From: Hydrangea macrophylla
Lineage: Eukaryota; Streptophyta; Magnoliopsida; Cornales; Hydrangeaceae
Reading direction: 5' to 3'
DNA length: 64,000 nt
Assembly (NCBI GenBank): GCA_033977485.1
Contig: CM066994.1
Coordinates: 118,444,458-118,508,457 of the forward strand
The translations under genes and the position numbers were made by a program. The notes beneath the pieces were generated by a model, which did not search any database, was not told the origin of the DNA, and saw only the letters and a list, made by a program, of their open reading frames with translations. Below are positions 35,096 through 43,767 of the stretch, in pieces. Positions within the stretch are counted from its first letter, which is position 1; the number at the start of each line of letters is the position of its first letter.

Positions 35096-35301
35096 TCAAA
35101 CATTTCATTCATTCTCTCAACTCTCTTCATCTCGGAATCTCTCTGGAGAAATTTTTCTCTCATCCTTTCTTTGCTTCTATATTGATCTACGACGTCCACA
35201 GGTTAGTTCTGCTAGATCAGATCTTGATTAATCTCGTTTATTTCCTTGTTTTTCAAAATTTTCATGAATCTAACGCTCGAATTCTCTCTTTTCTTTGACA
35301 G

Positions 35302-38153
35302 ATTATGGCGAGTGGTTCAGGACCCAAGAAGAGGGCCAGGTATACTACTACGCATCACCCAGACGCCACGCTTCTACTGAGGGATCCTGATGAGCATCTG
35401 TCGGCCCGCGCGTTCAAGCGCGAGGTAAACACTCTTTCTCTTTCTTTTTCGATTCTTTTTTTGAAATTCATGAATTGCTCGCTTATTTAATTTGGTCGTC
35501 CCTTGACCTTATCTTTTTATTATTATTATTAAAGTTCATGAACACAAACCTGCTTTATTCGAAATTTCACATTTCCTCATAAATACAATCACTGTGGTTA
35601 CGAACTCCCGAGTGTTTCACCTGTACCTGTGCATATTTAATTTTCACTATCTTTTCTTCCTCAAAGGATTTCTGGGCGCGACTTTAATCAAGATCTTGCA
35701 TATGCCCCTAATGCATAGCGACAATTCGTTTTTCGGGCGCCATTGCTGCTTTTTAATTTTAATTTTAGACATCTTTTGAATCCGAATTTCTTTTGAAACT
35801 GAATTTCTTTTGAAACTCCACGGAAGTGAACCATCTCTTCTTTTCCTTGTCTAAAAAATCTCTTCAGTATTGTAAATGCTTTTATTGTGCGAACGGCTGC
35901 TGAACTTAGTTTGAATGCAAACGAGTAGCATGCTTGTGAATTTTCCTACGAGTATTTCCAAATTTTTCCTTTTCTCTTTTCCCTTTTTTTTCTTTTTTTT
36001 TCTTCTTTTTTTTTTTTTTTTTTTCTTTATTGAATGCAAACAAATGCCTTGATATTCCCTTATTTATTATTTATTTACTGTTGTTGCTCTCTTCTTTATC
36101 CATTCCCTAACAACAAAATTTTCTATTCTTTTCTTGCAGTTGCAGCCGAAGGTGCTGAAGGGGCACGGCAGCCTCGCCCACGGCCACGAGTGGTACACAG
36201 AGCTGAGCCCGACTGTGAGGGCTTTGGTGGATGCCGCAGGGTTTGGAGACTTCGTCAAGCTTTTGACGAAGAGCTCCAACGACCTTCAGCAGATACACGC
36301 GCTGGCGGAGCGGTGGTGGGATACTACGAGTACCTTCCACTTCGATTTCAGGGAGATGACGATGACCCCCCTAGACTTTAGCATGATTACGGGGATCCCA
36401 TTCGGAGGAGAGCCCCTGCGGCACCTTACAGACCAGGAGTGGGATCAGATGGAGCCCTTGCTAGGGGTGGTCCCGGAGGAGGCCTTGGTCACTGCTCGAT
36501 GGTTCATGGATACTTTCCGGGGGAAACCCGGCTTTACAGACGAGCAGATGGCCCGTGGTTTCTTGATGTATGTGCTGGGGTGCTCCTTGTTGAGCACCAA
36601 GGGGGACCGGATTTCCGCTTCCTTGGTAGCGTCGTTGGAGCGCCTGGACCAGGTTGCTGGGTACGACTGGGTTGGTACAGGGTTGGCCATCCTGTATAGG
36701 CATATGAGCGTCATTTCCTGGGACAAGTCGGCTGGTACTGGCGGGTATTGGAGAGCGTGGGAGGTATACTTTTTCTATATTGCTCATTATCATATTGCTT
36801 TCTTCTTCCCTTTTTTCCAATTTTTTTTTTTTTTTTTAAATGTGAGACTAATCTCCTTTCTTTTCTCTTTGTATCACAGATTTGGTCCCACGAGTATCTT
36901 CGCATGATGTCTCCTCAGACACGCGACGCCGACGCCCTTATCATGCCCCAGGGGCTGAAATGGGCGAAGGACAGAGTTGGGAGGAAGACCGGGGCTCATG
37001 ATTTTGTTTCGTTCAGGAACTTCCTGACGAACCTGAGGGAGGGGCACGTGCACTGGCAGCCGTAGCTCAGGGTCTTGCCTGAGGCTAGGGTGGGGTTGCG
37101 AGAGTCGGCCGGGTATGACCCGACGAGGCGACTCCTCGATGGTGGGTCGGAGGGTATGGCATGGTATTTGGGAGAGAGAGTGACCCGGCAGTCGATAGCG
37201 GCCCCTGGGTTCTATGTGCCGTTTCCTCCTCCCGTCTCTATGAGGGCCACAGACACGCTCCAGGGCGACGATCTTACGACTGCTCGAGCTGGCTTCGGTA
37301 TTCATGGCTTTTTGGACGACCCGTCAGGTTATGCGGCTTTCCGTGCCGCCAAGCTGATGCCAAACTTCCCTTTGATGGAAGTGACTCGGGTGAGTAAACG
37401 ATTCCTTTATTATTTCTGTGATTTTTCTTTTTATTCTTTACCCATGCTTCATTTCTTTTGCTTGCAGCCTGTTCCTGCCGCGGTTCGAGCTCCTGCCTTG
37501 CCCGAGTGGGACTGGACTATGTCGACCGTCTCATTCGGGGAGCCCCACTCGATGACGATTCCTTGACTATCACATGGTGCTCCCACCATACCTCTACATT
37601 ATGACGTCGTCCCGCGTGCTTACGCGGAAGAGGGCCTAGCGTATGCCCACAGCGTGCGACAGTGGGTTCTCGAGCGGGAGTGGATGGTAAGAAATTTATC
37701 CCCATTCCTACTGTTGACCGGGATTGTATCTCTTTTTACTGATCTTTATTCCTGGCTCTTGTTTTCAGGCTGAGGGAGCTCGGGCGACTGCTGCGGTCCA
37801 TTTGAGGGCCCAGGTATGATCTCCTACCCTTTCCATATTCTTAGTATTCCAAATGTCCTTTCAACACTTTTCTGGACTCATCCCCTCTCTTCCAGATGGA
37901 GGAGAACAGAGTCCTGTCTCAGCAGGTGGGACAGCTCCAGCATCGGCTTCAGCAGTTCGGCATCTCTCTCAGCGATGCCCCCGGAGGTAGCGGTGCTGGG
38001 CGCGGCGGAGGCGTCGGCGAGGGCACTAGCGGTGGTAGAGGCCGAGGCAGCGGGCGCGGAGAGAGTGGTGGAGGCAGCGGGACCGAGTCAGAGGAGGAGC
38101 CTCTTAGGCGTACGACCCGTCAGGCTCGCGGCCGGGGTCGGGGTCGGAGCTGA
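35302..38153 (+). pseudogene. Plant mobile domain (PMD) gene carried antisense in the Tat element
   Basis: Six coding exons fit with GT/AG borders, all introns in phase 0: 35305-35424, 36140-36763, 36880-37389, 37468-37686, 37769-37813 and 37896-38153 (591 codons). A 5' UTR intron (35202-35301) ends just before the ATG. The core LAERWWDTTSTFHFDF...MTPLDFSMITGIPFGGEPL matches the PMD (MAIN/MAIL1-like) family, known in nuclear proteins affecting gene and transposon silencing and in transposon-borne homologues. The C-terminus has a short coiled coil (ENRVLSQQVGQLQHRL) and a Gly/Arg-rich tail. Two in-frame stops, TAG at 37063 (after 309 codons) and TGA at 37564, break the full product; a shortened protein is possible. 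It runs opposite to the host element, which explains why its introns survived retrotransposition. The function in the element is unknown. Confidence 0.82.
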
Positions 38154-38539
38154 TCCTGATTTTGTTTTCTTTTGAGAGGATTTTTTTATTTTGGTGGATG
38201 ACTGTATATATATATACACATATGCTTTATTTTTTATGGTTGCTTCCTTATAGTTGGTAGGATAGATGCTTTGCACATTTATGTTTCCTTTGCTTACTCA
38301 CCGTATGTGTGACCATAGCTTGGTCCAACTCTTGCCGTATGTGGGACCATGGCTTGGTCCCTGACTTTATTTTGAATGCTCTTGCTTCTTTTATCTTTTG
38401 AAAATAAATGAAATGAATGAATGAATGTATTTGTACGTGCCGCATGATGCGTACGTTTTTTATTGCTTCCCAATTAATTTTCTGTTTGCAGGTGGGCTGA
38501 TCGTGTTATAAACAGATTCTGGCCAATGAAAAACTCAGA

Positions 38540-38700
38540 ACGGCACTCGGTTAAGCCTCCGCGGCACTCAGTGAGAGCCGCTACGGCAGTCTGTAAATGC
38601 CGCAACGGCATTCGCTGACTGCCGCGCGGCACTTCATCGAGTGCCGCTGCACTTTATCGAGTGCCGCAGGTAGGTAGACAGCCTTATTCTTCTATTTATA
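38540..38700 (+). promoter_or_regulatory. Palindrome cluster and TATA-like box upstream of the antisense DUF7745-like gene
   Basis: 38540-38670 is another cluster of CGGCACT/AGTGCCG and CGGCAGT/ACTGCCG palindromes. It is followed by CTATTTATATCC at about 38692-38703 and the ATG at 38759. The arrangement of cluster, TATA-like box and start codon suggests a promoter on the plus strand. Confidence 0.55.
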
Positions 38701-38758
38701 TCCCTTTATTCTCAAAGTTCCGCAAAACACATCTCATTTCTCCTCATTTTCCCTTCAA

Positions 38759-39850
38759 ATGGCCCCCATTAGTTCTCAAATCCTCTTCCCATGGATGGAT
38801 ACTCTCTCTGGTATTGACAAGCTCAATTTTGAGTGCTTCAGACTAAACGATCTCTTCTCTTTCCAACAAATGAATCTAAATGAGGGTCTACTTCGGGCTG
38901 CCATTCAATGTTGGGATCCCACTTTCAACGTCTTCCGCTTTGGTTCTCAGGAGATCTGTCCCCTATTTGAGGAGTTTAGCGCCATTCTCCACACGGATCC
39001 TTCTGCTGAATTGATGGTCCCTCAGATTCAGGCCGGGTATGTTCGGGACTTAGCCAGCCTTCTTCACATGTCTCGGAATGCGGCGGGCTCTTTTGTTCAT
39101 GACAGGCAAATCGACTTTGAGCGCCTTTCTTCTGTTTACGCTCCCATAGGGGACCCTTACAATGGTGAGTATCAGATCATTCGACGTAGTGCCTTGTCGA
39201 TTGCTATGCTCTCTTACTTCTTCTTTCGGTCATCCTCGGACATTCTCATACCCATCGCCTGCGGTTTGCGGGAGATGAAGAGTGCCGTCATGCTATTCCT
39301 TGGTGAAACTCTGATTGGATTGGGCCATGCTCATGCCACTGGGGTCATGTTATCTGCTGGAGCACCTTTTGTCTTGCAGGTTTGGCTCATGGAGCGTTTG
39401 GACCTCTTCATTCATGCTTCCCATCTCCGTGGGTCACTTCCTTATGATCGCATGGAGATTCACAGCTTGTTTCAGTCCGCCGACACGTGGCTTGATTGGC
39501 TTCGGGGTCTTTCTCTTAGTGACATCTGCTGGGTTTGTCCGTCGTGGATCCATCGCTCTGTTGCTGTACGCCTCCCAGGGCGACCTGGCATCTGGCTACC
39601 GGGTTTGCATGCTACGACTTTCTACATTCCTGACCGAGTCGTCCGTCAGTTCGGACTTTTGCAAGATACCACTGAATCTGTGACCGCTGATTTCACCAGG
39701 GGATTCCCTTTGCGTCCTTCTATCGTGAAGGCTTTCATGGAGGCTTGGCCTAATAGAATGGCTGCTCCGTTCCCAAGGATTCCTGCTCTGACTGTGCCGA
39801 CTGCTGAGTATCTTCTAGAGATCCAAACCTCGGCTGCGAGGCGAGCTTGA
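38759..39850 (+). CDS. DUF7745/PMD-like protein, antisense cargo of the Tat element
   Basis: Uninterrupted single-exon ORF of 363 aa. Residues ~35-75 read LNEGLLRAAIQCWDPTFNVF then RFGSQEICPLFEEFSAIL. This pattern (helix, WDP, F-F, then a P-x-EE-[FY] turn) is typical of the DUF7745 / plant-mobile-domain-related proteins found in plant genomes and inside Tat elements. The rest is helical, with a likely hydrophobic core around FVLQVWLMERLDLFIHA. No catalytic motif, signal peptide or zinc finger is seen. The ATG at 38759 is the first in frame after a TATA-like box and palindrome cluster. It is on the opposite strand to gag and pol. The intact frame beside a damaged PMD gene suggests more recent constraint. 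Molecular role unknown. Confidence 0.72.
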   Translation: MAPISSQILFPWMDTLSGIDKLNFECFRLNDLFSFQQMNLNEGLLRAAIQCWDPTFNVFRFGSQEICPLFEEFSAILHTDPSAELMVPQIQAGYVRDLASLLHMSRNAAGSFVHDRQIDFERLSSVYAPIGDPYNGEYQIIRRSALSIAMLSYFFFRSSSDILIPIACGLREMKSAVMLFLGETLIGLGHAHATGVMLSAGAPFVLQVWLMERLDLFIHASHLRGSLPYDRMEIHSLFQSADTWLDWLRGLSLSDICWVCPSWIHRSVAVRLPGRPGIWLPGLHATTFYIPDRVVRQFGLLQDTTESVTADFTRGFPLRPSIVKAFMEAWPNRMAAPFPRIPALTVPTAEYLLEIQTSAARRA

Positions 39851-40385
39851 CAGACACATGCATAATAAAGTAGACGAAAACAGGGAAAATGCCTGACATT
39901 TTACGAAACTCTTCTGACAGACCCTGCCTACCCTCTGTTTGCGCTTTTGAATGTGATTTTTCTTATTTTTCCTTTTCAAGAAGTGTTGTCATGCTTAAAT
40001 CTAAAGTGTCCACCCTTTCGATTAATCTCTTATGAAGAATTATCCTTTTATTGTCTTAACTTGGCTCTTTACTTTGCTTCTTTGCTTTAAACTTTAATCC
40101 TTCTACGAATTCTCATTTGCCCTTTTTATAGTACTTATCTTGACAGCCAGACGATCCAAGGGAGGGTTTTGTATCTGGGTTCTTCGTCTTAGCAAACGAA
40201 GTTTGCCCCTGGTTTATGGCTTTGAAGCGGCTCTGGGCAAACGCTAGTTTGCCCCTAGTTTAGCACCGTTTTTTTTTTTTTTTTTTTTTGAAATGACTGA
40301 ACCAAATTGGTTGCCTACGTATCCCCTAGCGGGAATCAGGTCAAGCGTAGTTCATCAAGGTAGGAGGCTTCGGGAGAAAAAGGTT
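39851..40385. other. Spacer between antisense gene 2 and pol
   Basis: The two convergent genes end facing each other. It contains a short repeat of GTTTGCCCCTGGTTT / GTTTGCCCCTAGTTT at 40200-40262, a T-run at 40270-40290 and copy 2 of the flanking motif. The GTTTGCCCCT phrase is also the complement of the element's purine tract. Confidence 0.6.
40312..40353 (+). repeat. ~43-bp motif flanking the cargo, copy 2
   Basis: Same-orientation partner of 33640-33682, just beyond the 3' end of pol. Confidence 0.75.
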
Positions 40386-43300
40386 TCAAGCAAAGTATTT
40401 CTTGAGGCGATCGAGGTTAATTGGCTGTTTAAATTCAACCCCGTCCAGGTCCATGAGATAGGCCGCCCCTCCGGAAAGGAGGGTCTTGATGATGTACGGC
40501 CCGACCCAGTTGGGTTTGAACTTTCCTCTGGGGTCATAAACAGGCACCTTCAGTTCTTTGAGGACCAGGTCACCCTCAGCAAGCTTCCTTAGGCGGACCT
40601 TTTTGTTGAAATCACGAGCTATTCTCTTTTGGTACCCCCGAGTATGGTTTATCGCGGTCAGCCTCTTTTCATCGAGCAGCATCAATTCCTCATACCTTCC
40701 CTGTATCCATTCTGATTCTGTCACTTCACATTCTGCTAAGACTCTGAGAGAGGGTATTTCCACCTCGACTGGAAGGACTGCTTCCATTCCGTAGACCAAC
40801 GAGTATGGCGTAGCACCCGTTGAAGTCCTTACTGACGTCCGATACCCCCATAAAGCAAATGGCAGCTTCTCATGCCAATCCTTATATGTATCTGTCGTCT
40901 TCCCCAAGATTGCTTTAACATTCTTATTCGCTGCCTCTACTGCTCCATTCGTCTGGGGCCTATACGGGGATGACTGATGGCGAGTGATCTTATACTTTTC
41001 TAAGAGCGGGATGACTTCCCCCTGGAAATGGCTGCCATGATCGGAGATAAACTCGTTCGGGGCTCCATATCTGCAGATTATGTTCTTCTCAATGAAACTC
41101 ACCACATCTTTGGCTTTCAAAGTCGCATATGAGGCTGCTTCTACCCATTTTGTAAAATAATCGATTGCCACGATTATATACCGGTGCCCATTAGAAGCCT
41201 TTGGAACTATCTCACCGATGATATCAATCCCCCATACGGAAAATGGCCAAGGGGTGGTCATGCTATAGAGCTGCGACGGTGGGGTGTGCATCAAATTTGC
41301 ATGAATCTGACACTTGTGACACCTTCTAACATATTCACAACAGTCTTTGTCCAAGGTCGTCCAATAGTACCCTTGTCGGATGATCTTCTTCGCCAGCATG
41401 TGCCCGTTCATGTGGGGCCCGCATACTCCCTCATGTATTTCCTCCATCATTCTCTTAGCTTCCCTTCCATATAAACACTCCAAATTATACCCGGTGTAGG
41501 ACTTCTTCCATAGTTTATCTGCGTAGATCACGAATTGAGCAGCAAATCGTCGTATCGCCTTCTTGTCCTTTTCTGAGGCTCCTTCGGGGTATTCTCCTTC
41601 CTTAATGAACTTCCACACGTCCACATACCAAGGCGCTTCATCTTCTCTCTCTATGGCTGCAATCATTTCGAATGACGGTTGATTCCTTACTTCTATGGAC
41701 AGCGGGATCATGGCAATCTTGGAAGGGATTTGGACTTCTAAGGTAGCCAACGAGTCGGCTAGTTGGTTTTCTTCACGAGGGAGATAGTAAAAGGAAATCT
41801 TTCGGAATTGCGCTTTCAGGCTTTCTAGATAGTCATGGTAAGGTCTCAATTTCCCATGCTTTACCCTCCAATCTCCTCGGACCTGGGATATGATCAAGTT
41901 GGAATCTCCGAAGACATCAATCCGTCCGACTTTCAAAGCCAAGGCTGCTTCCATCCCAATTATGCAGGCTTCATACTCCGCGGTATTGTTGGTTGAGTCG
42001 TATTTGAGTTTGACAGCTAATGGGGTAGGGACTCCGTCTGGTGCTATGAGAATGATTCCGACCCCGTAACCTAACTGATTGGCTGCTCCATCAAAGTACA
42101 TTCTCCACAACTCCTCCTTGACTTCCATTATTCCTTTATCTGGGAACTTGAAGTCTCCCTTGTCCTCAGATTCTACAGCGAGGTCAGCTAAAAACTCGGC
42201 GACAGCCCTTCCTTTTACGGACTTGGCGGTAACATATCTGATGTCGAACTCAGCTAGCATCATGGTCCAACGGGAAATCCTACTGGTCAAGACGGGTTTT
42301 TCGAACAGGTATTTTAATGGGTCCATTCGGGATATCAGGATTACAGGGAAGGCTAGCATATAGTGGCGGAGGCGACGGGTACACCAAACCAAGGCCCAAC
42401 AGGCCTTCTCCAAGGGCGAATACTTTAACTCATATCCCACCATTCTCTTACTTAAGTAGTAAATGGCCTTCTCCACGCGCCCCTCTTCTCCTTCTTGGGC
42501 CAGCATACATCCCATCGAATCTTCGGATATAGAGAGATAAAGTAACAAAGGTCTCCCGGGCGAAGGTGGTGACAAGACAGGTGGATTCTGGAGATAGGTT
42601 TTGATTTTGTCGAAGGCTTGTTGACACGGGGTGTCCCAATTGAATCTCTCTCCCTTTCTGAGTAGCTTGAACAGCGGGTCGCAGGTCATGGTGAGCTTTG
42701 AAATGAAACGACTTATAAATTGTATTCTACCCAGGAACCCTCTCAGTTCTTTCTCATTTTTCGGTGGGTTCATCTCGGTTAAGGCCTTTATTTTGGTAGG
42801 GTCCACTTCTATTCCCCTTTGGGTAATGAGAAATCCTAGCAGCTTGCCAGTAGTGACTCCGAACGTGCATTTTTGAGGATTCAGCCTCATCTTGAACTCC
42901 CTCAATCTCCCAAAGAACTTTCTCAAAGCCTCTAGGTGCCCTCCCCTCTCCTTGGATTTCACAATCATATCGTCCACATACACCTCTACCTCTTTGTGGA
43001 TCATGTCGTGCAGTAAAGTGGTGGCAGCCCTTTGATAGGTTGCGCCTGCATTCTTGAGTCCGAATGGCATGACCCTATAGCAATATGTCCCCCACGGAGT
43101 GATGAACGTGGTTTTCTCTCTATCCTCGGGAGCCATGAGGATTTGATTATACCCGGAGAACCCATCCATGAAAGATAGAAGTTCATGTCCCGCAGTGTTA
43201 TCAACCAACACGTCGATGTGGGGTAATGGGAAATCGTCTTTAGGGCTTGCTTTGTTCAAATCCCGAAAATCCACGCAAACCCTAACACGACCATCCTTCT

Positions 43301-43763
43301 TTGGGACAGGCACAATGTTGGCAATCCATTCGGGATACTCGGTGACCATCAAGAATCCAGCTCTTAATTGCTTTTCAACCTCCTCTTTTACCTTGAGTGC
43401 CCATTCTGGCCTCATTCGCCTCAATTTTTGTTTTATGGGTTTTGAATTGGGAAAGAGGGGGATGTGGTGTTGGACTATTTTTGGATCGATACCTGGCATA
43501 TCATTGTAAGACCATGCAAAAACATCTTTGAATTCATTTAATAGACTGATTAGTTCTTTATTTTCTTTATTGCTAAGTGTAGAGCCGATGAAGACATTTT
43601 GAGGATTGTTCTCATTTCCAAGATTAATTGTTAGGGTGTCCTCAATGATTTTACATGCAGATTCTTTTTCTTTTTCAATTAGTTTTTGCAGTTCAATAGG
43701 TATTTCATGATCATCACATTCATCACATTCATTAAGCGCGTTCGAGTAGGCAGAATCAGTCAT
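40386..43763 (-). CDS. Pol polyprotein of the Tat element (RT, RNase H, second RNase H, integrase)
   Basis: 1,125 aa, uninterrupted. RT spans roughly 60-330, with VCVDFRDLNKASPKD and the active site YVDDMI near 261. The first RNase H (~400-510) looks degenerate: the usual catalytic DAS is replaced in LYLSISEDSMG. A second, archaeal-type RNase H follows (~549-690), with YFDGAANQ, NNTAEYEA and FGDSN holding the acidic residues. Integrase has the HHCC finger ending CHKCQ (~783-818) and the D-D-E core at about 845, 907 and 939 (GIDIIG, ISDHGSHF, GAVEAANK). A dual RNase H is a known Tat-lineage trait. No chromodomain is visible at the C-terminus. The ATG at 43763 lies 4 bases after the gag stop in a different frame, so expression may need reinitiation, frameshifting or splicing. 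Confidence 0.93.
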   Translation of the reverse strand: MTDSAYSNALNECDECDDHEIPIELQKLIEKEKESACKIIEDTLTINLGNENNPQNVFIGSTLSNKENKELISLLNEFKDVFAWSYNDMPGIDPKIVQHHIPLFPNSKPIKQKLRRMRPEWALKVKEEVEKQLRAGFLMVTEYPEWIANIVPVPKKDGRVRVCVDFRDLNKASPKDDFPLPHIDVLVDNTAGHELLSFMDGFSGYNQILMAPEDREKTTFITPWGTYCYRVMPFGLKNAGATYQRAATTLLHDMIHKEVEVYVDDMIVKSKERGGHLEALRKFFGRLREFKMRLNPQKCTFGVTTGKLLGFLITQRGIEVDPTKIKALTEMNPPKNEKELRGFLGRIQFISRFISKLTMTCDPLFKLLRKGERFNWDTPCQQAFDKIKTYLQNPPVLSPPSPGRPLLLYLSISEDSMGCMLAQEGEEGRVEKAIYYLSKRMVGYELKYSPLEKACWALVWCTRRLRHYMLAFPVILISRMDPLKYLFEKPVLTSRISRWTMMLAEFDIRYVTAKSVKGRAVAEFLADLAVESEDKGDFKFPDKGIMEVKEELWRMYFDGAANQLGYGVGIILIAPDGVPTPLAVKLKYDSTNNTAEYEACIIGMEAALALKVGRIDVFGDSNLIISQVRGDWRVKHGKLRPYHDYLESLKAQFRKISFYYLPREENQLADSLATLEVQIPSKIAMIPLSIEVRNQPSFEMIAAIEREDEAPWYVDVWKFIKEGEYPEGASEKDKKAIRRFAAQFVIYADKLWKKSYTGYNLECLYGREAKRMMEEIHEGVCGPHMNGHMLAKKIIRQGYYWTTLDKDCCEYVRRCHKCQIHANLMHTPPSQLYSMTTPWPFSVWGIDIIGEIVPKASNGHRYIIVAIDYFTKWVEAASYATLKAKDVVSFIEKNIICRYGAPNEFISDHGSHFQGEVIPLLEKYKITRHQSSPYRPQTNGAVEAANKNVKAILGKTTDTYKDWHEKLPFALWGYRTSVRTSTGATPYSLVYGMEAVLPVEVEIPSLRVLAECEVTESEWIQGRYEELMLLDEKRLTAINHTRGYQKRIARDFNKKVRLRKLAEGDLVLKELKVPVYDPRGKFKPNWVGPYIIKTLLSGGAAYLMDLDGVEFKQPINLDRLKKYFA

Positions 43764-43767
43764 ACTT

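Noticed and set aside
36034..37705. Overlapping ORFs in other frames of the PMD region
   Set aside because: The frame joined by consistent phase-0 GT/AG introns contains the PMD core; the others are out-of-frame readings of GC-rich exons.
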